From assembly GCA_947499955.1 (NCBI GenBank), contig CANMQI010000005.1:310001-374000 (forward strand): a stretch of DNA of 64,000 nt, read 5' to 3'. Positions 7,952 through 16,654 of this stretch are shown piece by piece (the first letter of the stretch is position 1; each line of letters opens with the position of its first letter). This stretch comes from an uncultured Granulosicoccus sp. Lineage in GTDB: Bacteria > Pseudomonadota > Gammaproteobacteria > Granulosicoccales > Granulosicoccaceae. The position numbers and the translations under genes are program-made. The notes under the pieces are model-generated. The model was given only the letters and a program-made list of their open reading frames with translations. It searched no databases and had not been told where the DNA came from.

Positions 7952-8638
7952 TCAATCGTTTGTATCCGTAAATACGCTCTTCTGCCGTTGTCGATGCTGC
8001 AGATACAGGCCGACAGCAAGAAACACTGAAATCAGGACCAATGCACCACTGATCAGCCCCTGCATCTCCTCACCTACCCGAACTCCGGCGCCTAGTAGAG
8101 CGAACACCAGCATCTGTGGCACATAGCCGATACCCGATGCCAGCAGGAATTGGCGATAGGACACGTCCGTAAAGCCGATACACAGATTGGTCAGCAGGTT
8201 GGTCCCCAGAGGCTGCAGGCGCAGAATGAGAATCTTGACAAACGTATCGTGCTGCAGAAGACGGGAAAGTTTTGCAATCACGGCCGGGTAACGGCGCCTG
8301 ATTCGTGCTCGCAACAGATGACGCGACACCTGAACGGTCAAATGACAGCCCATCAGGGCGGCACAGACCGACAAGGCCAGGCCGGGTAACAGGCCGTAGG
8401 CCAGACCGCCGGTAAAAGCCATCAATTGGCGCGGCAAGCCAACCGACGTTGCCAATGTGCCGGCCAGCAGGAACAGGACAATACCGGGTATCCCTGCCGA
8501 CTCCAGAACAGCGCCCCACTGTTGTACCGGAATCCATTCCTCTGGAACAGAAGCCGCCAACACAATGATGAGCACAAGCAGCAGCAGTGACAGCAGCAGA
8601 GCTGGCAGACGGCCGAACTGACGGGTAAAACGGCTCAT
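7952..8638 (-). CDS. VTT-domain (TVP38/TMEM64, DedA-like) membrane protein
   Basis: A 228-residue polytopic inner-membrane protein of the VTT/SNARE-associated family. Visible are an N-terminal hydrophobic segment and the family motif region VGLPRQLMAFTGGLAYG. A re-entrant-type Gly-rich segment, further helices and a second conserved region (LRLQPLGTNLLTNLCIG) follow. Members of this family are linked to lipid scrambling or membrane homeostasis in other bacteria; the role here is not known. The start MSRFTRQ was preferred over the codon four residues upstream because it places a basic n-region before the first helix. It lies downstream of aqpZ, separated from it by a terminator. Confidence 0.8.
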   Translation of the reverse strand: MSRFTRQFGRLPALLLSLLLLVLIIVLAASVPEEWIPVQQWGAVLESAGIPGIVLFLLAGTLATSVGLPRQLMAFTGGLAYGLLPGLALSVCAALMGCHLTVQVSRHLLRARIRRRYPAVIAKLSRLLQHDTFVKILILRLQPLGTNLLTNLCIGFTDVSYRQFLLASGIGYVPQMLVFALLGAGVRVGEEMQGLISGALVLISVFLAVGLYLQHRQRQKSVFTDTND

Positions 8639-8687
8639 GCAAGGCAACACCGTGAGAAAGAAGAGTCATGCTGACATTGTTTCAGCC

Positions 8688-8724
8688 AAAAAAAAGCCCC
8701 CGGATCGATTGGATCCGGAGGCTT
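8688..8724 (-). terminator. Rho-independent terminator of aqpZ
   Basis: Read on the minus strand, AAGCCTCCGGATC pairs with GATCCGGGGGCTT around a short loop and is followed directly by a run of eight T. It lies 110 bp past the aqpZ stop codon, so it most likely ends the aqpZ transcript before the VTT gene. Confidence 0.85.
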
Positions 8725-8833
8725 GATTCCATTGGCTTGCAGCTGAACACCTGCCATGCCAGGAAAGCTACGTTCTTTCAGGCAAGCCGGACAGTCGAAG
8801 GCGCTGAGACTCAGGCCTTCGCTGTCGGATGGC

Positions 8834-9667
8834 TCAGACCTTTTCCAGGTCGGCCATTGCGCTTCGGCTGGTCGCTTCGGACGCATCGGTACGGAAGACT
8901 TCAGCGGCTTCTTCCTGTAGCACATCTTCGTTCGAATCCATCATGACACGATAGATGATCGCTCCGATGATGGCACCGGTGATTGGTGCCAGCCAGAACA
9001 ACCAGAGCTGCTGCATGGGCACGGTGACACCGTCACCAAACAGATTCGCGATCAGCGCCTGAGCGGTGGAACGAGCCGGGTTGACACTGGTGTTGGTCAC
9101 CGGGATGCTGATGAAGTGAATCAGTGCCAATGACAGACCAATGGTCAGTCCGCCCATGGCGGCTGAAGCCCGCTTTGAAGTTGCCCCCATGATCACGATC
9201 AGGAATACCGCTGTCATGACGACTTCAGTGACAAGAGCTGCCTGCATGCTGAACCCGCCCGGAGAGCCTTCAGCGCCGAAACCGTTGGTTGCAAATGTGC
9301 CTGGACCTGCTTCGATCACGAAACCCGGTTGACCCGAGGCAATGGCGTAGATGGTAGCGGCGCCCAGTGTGCCACCGACTACCTGAGCAATGATGTACCC
9401 GGGAGCCTTGGAAAATTCGAAGCGTCCACCGGCAACCAGACCCAATGTCACGGCTGGATTGAAATGACCACCCGACACATGACCCACGGCATAGGCACCG
9501 GTAACAACAGTCAGACCAAATGCAAGTCCAACCCCAAGAAATCCAAGCCCGAGATTTACACCGGTATCACCGGCCATGAACATGGCTGCCAGAATGGCCG
9601 AACCACATCCTCCAAGAACCAACCAGAAGGTACCGAACACCTCTGCTGCCAGCGCTTTTCCGTACAT
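8834..9667 (-). CDS. aqpZ: Aquaporin Z, water channel
   Basis: A 277-residue MIP-family channel with six predicted helices and both pore motifs: FNPAVT in the first half-repeat and VNPARS in the second. Surrounding sequences ([13 protein letters not shown] and [17 protein letters not shown]) match the water-selective AqpZ type, including the His and Arg expected in the selectivity filter. It is longer than the usual roughly 230 residues. The extra length is an acidic cytoplasmic tail ([18 protein letters not shown]) and a short insert before the second repeat. The start [12 protein letters not shown] aligns with the normal family N-terminus; upstream in-frame codons would add an unlikely extension. 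It is monocistronic with its own terminator. Confidence 0.93.
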   Translation of the reverse strand: MYGKALAAEVFGTFWLVLGGCGSAILAAMFMAGDTGVNLGLGFLGVGLAFGLTVVTGAYAVGHVSGGHFNPAVTLGLVAGGRFEFSKAPGYIIAQVVGGTLGAATIYAIASGQPGFVIEAGPGTFATNGFGAEGSPGGFSMQAALVTEVVMTAVFLIVIMGATSKRASAAMGGLTIGLSLALIHFISIPVTNTSVNPARSTAQALIANLFGDGVTVPMQQLWLFWLAPITGAIIGAIIYRVMMDSNEDVLQEEAAEVFRTDASEATSRSAMADLEKV

Positions 9668-9907
9668 TACACATGCCCTCATTTGCATTAACGATAGAAT
9701 TGGAAAGATCACGAAAATGCAGAGCCCCGAAGGCAGGTAACAAGTTCGCGTCAGTCAGGCAAGTGTATTGAAACAAGTGCTCCATGAATGGATCCAACCG
9801 TAAACAAAGGTAGCTTGACGGTTGTATTATCAGGAAGCCGATGCTTGCTGGCATCGTCGTGCAGTCAGGATCTGTCACCGGCTTGCACAGGACAGCTTGG
9901 GTCTGCT

Positions 9908-10597
9908 TCAGAAACCGATGGTATAGCTCACGGCGGTATCCGAATCGTCAACAGCATCCAGGTCGTCGATATCAATGCGCCGGACCCGATAACTCAGACG
10001 GATGGCGCCCTGAGGAACCCGCACCGAGACACCCAGCTCCGCCTGCGACTGGACATAGCGGGCACTGGCAAACACATCCGCCAGCAGATCCAGCTTGAAC
10101 AGATCAGACAGGATCTGACTGCCGGCCGCACGCACAACCCCCACCCCTTCTTCAGCATCTTCGAGCAAGGTCTCTTCGGTAAAGGTGGTCAGGCGATAAC
10201 CCGCCCCCACCTCCAGCACGAGCTGCTGCTCGCGGGTAGCCAGTGGCTGCAGACCGAGACCTCCCAGCAGCTGAGTCTCCCGGTCTATACCCAGATCCTC
10301 CTCGAACCTCAGCCGACCTTCGCCAAAGGTGTAGAGCTTTTCACTCAGCCAGTAACGTGGTTTGTAACCCAGCTCCACGCTGTCTGTATCGCTCCGGTAC
10401 CACTCCGCATACAGATCATGACTGACAGGTCGACTGTTCAGACTGGCGCGGGCACGTATGCGCGTGGATGATTCTCCATCGCGCATCACGGAGCCACCTT
10501 CCAGCCCTCCTGTCCATTCGGCAGCTCCAGCGCCATTCAAGGACAGAAAACCAGCCAGAAAGAGCGCCGATGATGGCAAGACATTGAAAGCACGCAT
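9908..10597 (-). CDS. DUF481-family (YdiY-like) outer-membrane protein
   Basis: A 229-residue exported protein with a signal peptide (cleavage probably after GAA in GAGAAEW). The rest is beta-rich with alternating patterns and a C-terminal aromatic residue (YTIGF), typical of outer-membrane barrels. Features such as EWYRSDTDSVELGYKPRYWL and LRFEEDLGIDRETQLLGGLG resemble the DUF481 family, whose molecular role is not settled. The start MRAFNVL gives a normal signal peptide. It appears to be a single gene. Confidence 0.75.
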   Translation of the reverse strand: MRAFNVLPSSALFLAGFLSLNGAGAAEWTGGLEGGSVMRDGESSTRIRARASLNSRPVSHDLYAEWYRSDTDSVELGYKPRYWLSEKLYTFGEGRLRFEEDLGIDRETQLLGGLGLQPLATREQQLVLEVGAGYRLTTFTEETLLEDAEEGVGVVRAAGSQILSDLFKLDLLADVFASARYVQSQAELGVSVRVPQGAIRLSYRVRRIDIDDLDAVDDSDTAVSYTIGF

Positions 10598-10871
10598 GAG
10601 ACAGATCATCTGTTTTAGTGATGACATTAGTGTAGTGGATCTCTGAGCCAGTTCATCCAGGACACGGTCTGCTCCCGATCGGATCTGTCATTGGGCAACC
10701 GTTCGCAAGTGCTGACGCATTCTTCAAACGGGAGGCTCTACTGCCGATGACTGTCTGACCACCGACAGACCTGAGCGCAGACCTCCAAACGACCAATCAG
10801 GGCTGCCGGGCACATTCGACGTCAGCTGCGTTGCCGCGGAAGACACCACAAGACCGGCATGGGGATGACCA

Positions 10872-11603
10872 ATGAAGACAAGGAACCTGACCGTCATCGA
10901 TGACCTGCTGATTGCAGCCGGCGGTATCGGCCTGCCGCTCGCAGCTTCGATTGCCTATGCACAATGGACAGCCATCGGCAGGCTGCAGGGTGGACTGATC
11001 TATCTGAGCCTGTCGCTGATTCCCGCCTGTATCGCCCTGCTGGTGTTCGGGTTGATTGTCCGGCATCAGGAAAAGACCACTCTCAGACTCTGGGCCTTGC
11101 TGCAACATACACCGGATGCAAGACTCAGCACCTTGCTGCAACAGTCACGATTCACCCTCGAGGATGTACGTCGCGGAACCAGAAGTCTGAACAATGCCGG
11201 CATTGGCCACTACATACTGAATGAACAGGCGGACCGCCTGTACGATGGCCGTCTCAACGCAAGAATGTCCCTTCGACACGAGTGTACAGGCTGTGGTGCA
11301 ACCACGGAACTGACCGTGAATCTGCAGGAACAGGACGAACTCGCCTGCAGCTACTGTCTGACGCCGTTTCGAGTGGAGAGTATCAACCAGATGCGTCAGC
11401 AGCAGCGCCAGGCGGTGGCCGGCGAAATTGCTCGCCACACCTCGGCCCGTTTGATGAGCCTTGCAGGTCATGACAACAATCTCAAGGCACCGACTCTGTC
11501 TGTGCGCGTGTTGCTGTTGCTAATGGTCGTGTTCTGGCCAGGAGCCTTGTTCTATTTCCTCAGATACCTGTGGTCGCGTCGCCGCCACGAAGCCCTGTCG
11601 TGA
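10872..11603 (+). CDS. Unrecognised inner-membrane protein with cytoplasmic zinc-ribbon-like motif
   Basis: I do not recognise a family for this 243-residue protein. Hydrophobic segments lie at about 12-30, 42-63 and 211-233, so the middle part (about 64-210) should form one soluble domain. That domain has a helical region with DVRRGTRSLNNAGIGHYI, which could be a small winged-helix-like fold. It also has paired cysteines, CTGC (138-141) and CSYC (159-162), spaced like a zinc ribbon. The start at 10872 follows a GGGGATGA sequence that could serve as ribosome-binding site. It is convergent with the desaturase gene 24 bp downstream. No function is proposed. Confidence 0.7.
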   Translation: MKTRNLTVIDDLLIAAGGIGLPLAASIAYAQWTAIGRLQGGLIYLSLSLIPACIALLVFGLIVRHQEKTTLRLWALLQHTPDARLSTLLQQSRFTLEDVRRGTRSLNNAGIGHYILNEQADRLYDGRLNARMSLRHECTGCGATTELTVNLQEQDELACSYCLTPFRVESINQMRQQQRQAVAGEIARHTSARLMSLAGHDNNLKAPTLSVRVLLLLMVVFWPGALFYFLRYLWSRRRHEALS

Positions 11604-11627
11604 CACTGATCCCATCGCAAGGCACGA

Positions 11628-12641
11628 TCAGCCCGGCGACCGACTGACAAAATGGGTCGGGTCGTGTCGCTGTTTGAGCAAGGCGGGAATGATCTCCCGA
11701 TAGGCTGCCCAGATACTCGGATAAGGCGGTGGACAATCATCCTTGATTGCCTCATGCAAGGCAGGCAACGCATGATAGGGAACCAGCGGGTACATATGAT
11801 GCTCGAGATGGTAATTCATGTTCCAGTAGAGGAAGCGGAATACCGGGTTCATGTAGACCGTACGGGTATTCAGGCGATGATCGAGCACATCCTCGGCCAG
11901 CCCGGCGTGCTGTGTCAGTCCGAAAAAGATCACCAGAAAGCCGCCATACAGAGTAGGCAGGCCAATCAGCATGAGTGGCAACCAGCTTTGCAGCAGCAAG
12001 GCGAACAGTACGACGGCCCCCAGTATCAGCAACCAGAGACGGGCCGTGCGATAGACCTTCTGGTGTTCCGATTCAGGAATGAAGCTGCTCTCCTCGGCCG
12101 TCAGTCGCCCCCGGGCATGCAACCACAGCTTGACGACACTGAGCCATGAGCTCTTCAGCGCAAAGACATTGGCCAGCATGCCGAGCAGATCCGGTGGTCG
12201 GGGTGCGGCAATTTCCGGATCACGACCCACCACGATGGTATCGGTATGGTGGCGAGTGTGACTCCAGCGCCAGACAACCGGCTCCCGGAAAACCATGAAA
12301 CTGGCCAGTTGATACAGCCATTCGTTCATCCAGCGAGTCTTGAAAGCCGTGCCGTGCCCGGCCTCATGCCAGCGGCTATCGGCAGAACCGAACAATACCC
12401 CATAGACGAACACGAACGGCAGCGCCCATCCGCTCCCCCAGCTCAGCACCATGCCACTGCCTGCCAGGACCATCAGGCCCAGCCAGATCAGGGTATCGCG
12501 AATGGCAGGCTGATCACTGCGCTTCATCAACTGCTTCAGCTGCTTGCGCTCTATGGGCGAGGCGTACCACTGAGCCGTTGCCAGCCCTGACGCCTGAGCA
12601 CGTTGACCTTCTTCTCCCACCAGGCTGTAATCTCGGGCCAT
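11628..12641 (-). CDS. Membrane fatty-acid desaturase
   Basis: A 337-residue integral-membrane di-iron desaturase or hydroxylase. The three histidine boxes are visible: HEAGH (92-96), HTRHH (128-132) and HLEHH (278-282), with an additional TQHAG near 245. Two hydrophobic blocks (about 50-85 and 200-245) span the membrane. Enzymes of this type introduce double bonds into acyl chains using O2 and an electron donor. Regioselectivity and the acyl carrier cannot be read from sequence. The gene stands alone, and an 11-bp tandem repeat begins about 100 bp upstream of its ATG. Confidence 0.88.
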   Translation of the reverse strand: MARDYSLVGEEGQRAQASGLATAQWYASPIERKQLKQLMKRSDQPAIRDTLIWLGLMVLAGSGMVLSWGSGWALPFVFVYGVLFGSADSRWHEAGHGTAFKTRWMNEWLYQLASFMVFREPVVWRWSHTRHHTDTIVVGRDPEIAAPRPPDLLGMLANVFALKSSWLSVVKLWLHARGRLTAEESSFIPESEHQKVYRTARLWLLILGAVVLFALLLQSWLPLMLIGLPTLYGGFLVIFFGLTQHAGLAEDVLDHRLNTRTVYMNPVFRFLYWNMNYHLEHHMYPLVPYHALPALHEAIKDDCPPPYPSIWAAYREIIPALLKQRHDPTHFVSRSPG

Positions 12642-12741
12642 CTTGCTCGTCTCCGCCCGCGGGCAGGCTGCTGTTCCACGATACCGTTCTCCAGACTAAA
12701 GGCTGTTCAGTCGAGCTGTCAATATCAGGCTGAACCGAGTT

Positions 12742-12829
12742 GCAATGCGGATGCAATGCGAGTGCAATGCGAATGCAATGCGGATGCAATGCGAATGCAA
12801 AGCGAATGCAAAGCGGATGCAAAGCGAAT
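12742..12829. repeat. Eight-copy 11-bp tandem repeat (GCAAWGCGRRT)
   Basis: Eight consecutive 11-bp units of the form GCAA(T/A)GCG(A/G)(A/G)T, with a degenerate ninth. The first five units carry GCAATGCG and the last three GCAAAGCG. The array lies in the gap between the end of the MFS gene and the upstream region of the desaturase gene. The period is close to one helical turn, so every unit presents the same face of the DNA. Confidence 0.9.
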
Positions 12830-12839
12830 GCAATAGGCA

Positions 12840-14096
12840 TCAGTCAGCCGCCACCGACACCCGCCTCTGCCGCTGCAACAGTAGTCGAGACATTCCCCAC
12901 AAGGCCATGGTTCCGAACAGGCTGTACACGGCCACCACTTGCAGCAAGGTATCGATGCCCACCCCCCGATCGATCAGCCAGCCGCTCAGACCGGGGCCGA
13001 TGGCGGTTGCCAGCACGATGGCAGACATCAGCAATGCGCGGATGGAACCCAGATGCTGCGTGCCGTAGATTTCGGGAAACAGGGAACCGAACAAGGCTGT
13101 CGACATGCCCTGGGAGATGCCCAGCAACACCATGAAGACGACCAGCCCCCAGGCCTGATCGGTTGCACTCAACAACAGGCAGGCAAGCGCAAAGGGCAAC
13201 AGAAAATGCGGCAGCAGACGGCAGGCACCGCGCCGGTCGACAAACCGCCCCGATGCCAGCAAGGCGATGACATTGCCCATGGACATGGCACTCATGCCGC
13301 TGGCCACCAGTGTTGCCGACCAGCCCTTCAATTCACTGATATGCGCCTGATGAAAGATCACCGATGTACCGGCAAACGCCGGTATCAGTATGAACATCAG
13401 AGTCAGCCAGAAACAGCAATCTCCAGCGACTTCACGATGTGTCCACTGACGCATCGGTTCACCACGATCCGTGTTCAGTGCCACACTGCCACGCGGCGTA
13501 CGTTCCACCTTCATCAGCAGATAGATGGCGGGCAGAGCGATCAGCAGCAAGGACAGCGCCCCCAGCAACCAGACACTGCGCCAGCCGGACCAGGCAATCA
13601 GCGATACCACCAGCAAGGGAAGCACAGCGACGCCCAACTGGTGACCGAGAGAGGCCACCGCGACCGCCCTGCCGCGTTCTGCCACATACCAGCGTGCCAT
13701 GCAGACCATGGCAATATGCGGCAACAGGCCCTGCCCCAACAGTCGCAAGGTATACAGTACCAGCAGCAACATCCATACTGAGGTCACAAGCGACATGCCG
13801 GCACAGGCCAGCGCTAATGCAATACAGGCCCCAGAAGCCACAAATCTGGCCGGATAGCGATCGACCAGACGACCCACGAACAGGAAACTGGCAGCACTGG
13901 CCAGTGTACTGAGCATGAAGATGCCACCGAACTGCCCGTTGTTCAGCGACAGACTGCCGCGCAGCGAGCTGCCGAACAGGGATATGAAGAATGCCTGTCC
14001 GAAGCTGGAAAATACCGTTAGCATCATGCCGCCGAGCAGCCAGCGTGCATTGGCCTGCAAAAACGGCAGTGTGCTCGACAGGACTGGACGATTCAT
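12840..14096 (-). CDS. MFS transporter
   Basis: A 418-residue major facilitator superfamily permease with about twelve hydrophobic segments. After the second helix it has the family loop VGRLVDRYPARFVASG, and the matching loop in the second half reads ASGRFVDRRGACRLLP. The substrate is unknown; the general layout fits the OFA or oxalate/formate and monocarboxylate-like branch. The start MNRPVLS was chosen because it directly precedes the first helix. It is divergent from a LysR gene with only about 30 bp between starts, a common arrangement for a regulator and its target. Confidence 0.82.
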   Translation of the reverse strand: MNRPVLSSTLPFLQANARWLLGGMMLTVFSSFGQAFFISLFGSSLRGSLSLNNGQFGGIFMLSTLASAASFLFVGRLVDRYPARFVASGACIALALACAGMSLVTSVWMLLLVLYTLRLLGQGLLPHIAMVCMARWYVAERGRAVAVASLGHQLGVAVLPLLVVSLIAWSGWRSVWLLGALSLLLIALPAIYLLMKVERTPRGSVALNTDRGEPMRQWTHREVAGDCCFWLTLMFILIPAFAGTSVIFHQAHISELKGWSATLVASGMSAMSMGNVIALLASGRFVDRRGACRLLPHFLLPFALACLLLSATDQAWGLVVFMVLLGISQGMSTALFGSLFPEIYGTQHLGSIRALLMSAIVLATAIGPGLSGWLIDRGVGIDTLLQVVAVYSLFGTMALWGMSRLLLQRQRRVSVAAD

Positions 14097-14129
14097 CGGA
14101 ACATGGCTCTGGATCAGTACAAGGATTTC

Positions 14130-15059
14130 ATGGCGAAAAAAATGACAGACAGCAAATACAAGCCGCTGAGCGGCCTGCAACAGTTTCAGACGGTCTACAA
14201 GACTCGTAATCTGACCACCGCCTCGCAATCGCTGGGGATCTCACAACCGGCTCTTACCCAGTCCATCACCAAGCTGGAGAGACAGCTGGGGGTCGAGCTC
14301 TTTGACCGGTCGACACGCCCGCTGGGGGTGACTCGCTATGGCGAACTGCTCATCGAACATGCCAATACCATCGAGCGTTCGAACATCGAGTTGCACAAGT
14401 CTCTGGAAGCCCTGAAGAGCGGAACCGGAGGCCTGTTGCGCGTCGGTTGTGGACCGGACTGGATTCACGAGATCCTGCCACGCGCCATCTGCGCCCAGCA
14501 GCAACGCAGCCCCGACCTGAGATTCGAGCTGACCGTTGCGCTCAACAACGAGCTGCGCCGCATGCTCGATCGCGATGAAATCGATTGTTATTTCTCGTCC
14601 GTCAGCGACACCTTCATGGGAACAGGCTACACCACCCGGATTCTGGTGCAGGAGCGCATGATGGTGATCGCCCGTCACGATCATCCGATACACCAGGGTA
14701 GACCCGGAAGACTCGAGGACATCGCAGACCAGCGCTGGGCCATGACAGGCGAAGAGACCTTCGGACGAGATCTCATGAAACGCCTGTTCGACAGCGAACA
14801 GGTGGACCTGCCCATCCCGATGATCGAAACGAATTCCGTACCCGCCATGATCAATATCGTTCGCAACAGCGACACCCTGGGCTTCCTTTCACAAACTCAC
14901 CTCAATGCTTATCCGGACATTCGTGCAGTGGCCATGGAACAGGCACTGCCGGAACGACTCGGCGGCGTGACCCTGCGTACCGAGCAAGCCCCTCTGGCAG
15001 CCGTTGAGGATCTGCTGGAAGAGGTCAGGATCGTCATCGACACGCTTCAAGTTGACTGA
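14130..15059 (+). CDS. LysR-family transcriptional regulator
   Basis: A 309-residue regulator with an N-terminal winged helix-turn-helix (LTTASQSLGISQPALTQSI) and a periplasmic-binding-like effector domain. The start MAKKMTDSKY is preceded by AAGGA four bases upstream; an ATG at 14103 is also in frame. It is divergent from the MFS gene and sits directly upstream, in the same direction, of the first TctC-TctB-TctA-sulfatase cassette. The likely targets are that cassette, the MFS gene, or both. An ATAA-N8-TTAT dyad between it and tctC is a candidate site. Confidence 0.88.
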   Translation: MAKKMTDSKYKPLSGLQQFQTVYKTRNLTTASQSLGISQPALTQSITKLERQLGVELFDRSTRPLGVTRYGELLIEHANTIERSNIELHKSLEALKSGTGGLLRVGCGPDWIHEILPRAICAQQQRSPDLRFELTVALNNELRRMLDRDEIDCYFSSVSDTFMGTGYTTRILVQERMMVIARHDHPIHQGRPGRLEDIADQRWAMTGEETFGRDLMKRLFDSEQVDLPIPMIETNSVPAMINIVRNSDTLGFLSQTHLNAYPDIRAVAMEQALPERLGGVTLRTEQAPLAAVEDLLEEVRIVIDTLQVD

Positions 15060-15105
15060 AGCCATTCTCTCATTATAACATCATGACGGAAATGGAGACC
15101 ACACC

Positions 15106-15121
15106 ATAACCATATACTTAT
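15106..15121. promoter_or_regulatory. ATAA-N8-TTAT dyad upstream of TctC-1
   Basis: ATAACCATATACTTAT forms an interrupted palindrome 22 bp before the tctC start. Its first nine bases, ATAACCATA, recur upstream of the second tctC gene (22030). This suggests a common class of LysR-type operator. Confidence 0.4.
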
Positions 15122-15142
15122 AATCACACTGCGAGGAACACC

Positions 15143-16126
15143 ATGCTTCGATTTCGACAACTGCTGAGCGTGACGGCGGCAGCACTGCTCATCGTTACTG
15201 CTGGTACGGCACAGGCCGAATGGCCCGAGAAACCGATAAAACTGATCGTGCCTTTCAAGGCTGGCGGTTCATCTGATCAGATGGGCCGTGTTGTACAGGC
15301 CGGCATCAAGGAGTCCGAAGCCCTGTCGCAGCCCGTTACCATCGTCAATGTCGGCGGCCACTATTCCATTGGCGCCCGGCGCGTCATGGAAGCCAAACCC
15401 GATGGCTACAACTTTCTGCTGATTCACCTGGCACTGATGGGTGGTCAAGGTAGTGGCGCACTGGACTTCGGCTGGAAGGACTTTGCCCCGGTGGCCTCGG
15501 TCGGCGAGTTCTGTCTGATGCCCATGGTTCGAAAGGACTCCGGCATCGACAGCCTGGAACAATTGCTCACTCAGGCAAAAGACAAGCCTGACTCTCTGAT
15601 ATTCGGAGCCAACCTCGGCGCCATCAACCACATGGGCGGCCTGATGCTGCAGGAAACAACCCCTGGCGCCAAATTCCGCTTCGTGCAGATCGGTGGTGGC
15701 ACCGCCAACTACACGGCCCTGACCGGTGCACAGACTGCGGTCACGGTACTCTCCGGTGCTGAAGTCACCAAGTTCACGCTCCTGCCCGACGGGTCAGAGA
15801 ACCCCGATTCGCAGATCAAGCCACTGGCCTATACCGGTAGCGAGCGATTCTCCGGACTGCCTGACATCGCCACCACCCAGGAACTGGGCTACGACGTGAA
15901 TTTCTGCATCAAGTCCTGGTTCTTTGCTCCCAAGGATACGCCGCAGGAAGCCATGGACGGTTTTGCCGCCGCCATCGAGAAGGCCACGCAGACCGACACC
16001 TATCAGGACTATCTGATCAAGAACGGATTTGCCAACGGCATCGTCACTGGTGACGAGATGCTCGAGGAACTGCAGGCGACCTGGGATCGCATCGAACCCA
16101 TCGCCAAGCTCGCAGCCCAGAAGTAG
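15143..16126 (+). CDS. TctC-family periplasmic solute-binding protein (TTT cassette 1)
   Basis: A 327-residue exported binding protein of the tripartite tricarboxylate transporter (TTT, Bug) family. It has a cleavable signal peptide ending TAQA and then the family opening WPEKPIKLIVPFKAGGSSDQMGR. The second landmark region (FVQIGGGTANYTALTGAQTA) is also present. Known Bug proteins bind carboxylates. Here the binding protein is followed by TctB, TctA and a sulfatase, so a carboxylated or sulfated organic ester is plausible. It has only weak general similarity to the other two TctC paralogues in this window, so ligands may differ. Confidence 0.9.
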   Translation: MLRFRQLLSVTAAALLIVTAGTAQAEWPEKPIKLIVPFKAGGSSDQMGRVVQAGIKESEALSQPVTIVNVGGHYSIGARRVMEAKPDGYNFLLIHLALMGGQGSGALDFGWKDFAPVASVGEFCLMPMVRKDSGIDSLEQLLTQAKDKPDSLIFGANLGAINHMGGLMLQETTPGAKFRFVQIGGGTANYTALTGAQTAVTVLSGAEVTKFTLLPDGSENPDSQIKPLAYTGSERFSGLPDIATTQELGYDVNFCIKSWFFAPKDTPQEAMDGFAAAIEKATQTDTYQDYLIKNGFANGIVTGDEMLEELQATWDRIEPIAKLAAQK

Positions 16127-16139
16127 GAAGGCCAGCATC

Positions 16140-16619
16140 ATGGAACAGCGAACCATCGCTGAGATTGGCGTCTGCTCGCTGATCATCATCTTCTGTGCGG
16201 TGATTCTGTGGCAAGCGGCGAAACTGCCTCCGGGCAGTTTCGAACCGCTTGGCTCGGCACCGGTACCGCAGGCAACGGCCGGCATCGTGATCTGCTGCTG
16301 CCTGATCGTCATTGTCAGGGCCATCGTGCAGATCCGGCGTCAACCTCCTCTTGCGCATCATGTGCGCGATGAACTGACCGGCAGATCTCCCCGCAACGCC
16401 CTTGTCATGTTCGGTGGCACGCTCGCCTATGTCGGCTTGCTGCAACTGGGCATGCTCTCCTTCGGCGTACTCACCTTCGCCTTTCTGCTGCTGCTCATCA
16501 TGACACTCAACCGATTCAGCAAGAGCAGCCTGCTACCAGCCACGATCACGGCTGCCCTGTTCGGTTTTGGTATCGAATTCCTGTTTACCCGGGTGTTCGT
16601 TGTCGACCTGCCGGTCTAG
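16140..16619 (+). CDS. TctB-family small membrane subunit (TTT cassette 1)
   Basis: A 159-residue four-helix membrane protein of the TctB family, the small subunit of a tripartite tricarboxylate transporter. It shows the N-terminal helix followed by LPPGSFEPLGSAPVPQ, a poorly conserved cytoplasmic loop, and a C-terminal helical pair ending with LFTRVFVVDLPV, close to the endings of the other two TctB proteins here. The start MEQRT has a good AGGAAGG eight bases upstream. It lies 13 bp after tctC. Confidence 0.88.
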   Translation: MEQRTIAEIGVCSLIIIFCAVILWQAAKLPPGSFEPLGSAPVPQATAGIVICCCLIVIVRAIVQIRRQPPLAHHVRDELTGRSPRNALVMFGGTLAYVGLLQLGMLSFGVLTFAFLLLLIMTLNRFSKSSLLPATITAALFGFGIEFLFTRVFVVDLPV

Positions 16620-16654
16620 ACAGACAAGCCCTTCTTCGAGAATCACCACCTCCC

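Noticed and set aside
12742..12829. CRISPR array
   Set aside because: The units are 11 bp and contiguous, with no spacers and no cas genes nearby.
12740..13068. Plus-strand frames starting with Met-Arg-Met-Gln-Cys repeats
   Set aside because: They come from the 11-bp repeat read in frame and run into the antisense of the MFS gene; the repeat period is not a multiple of three.
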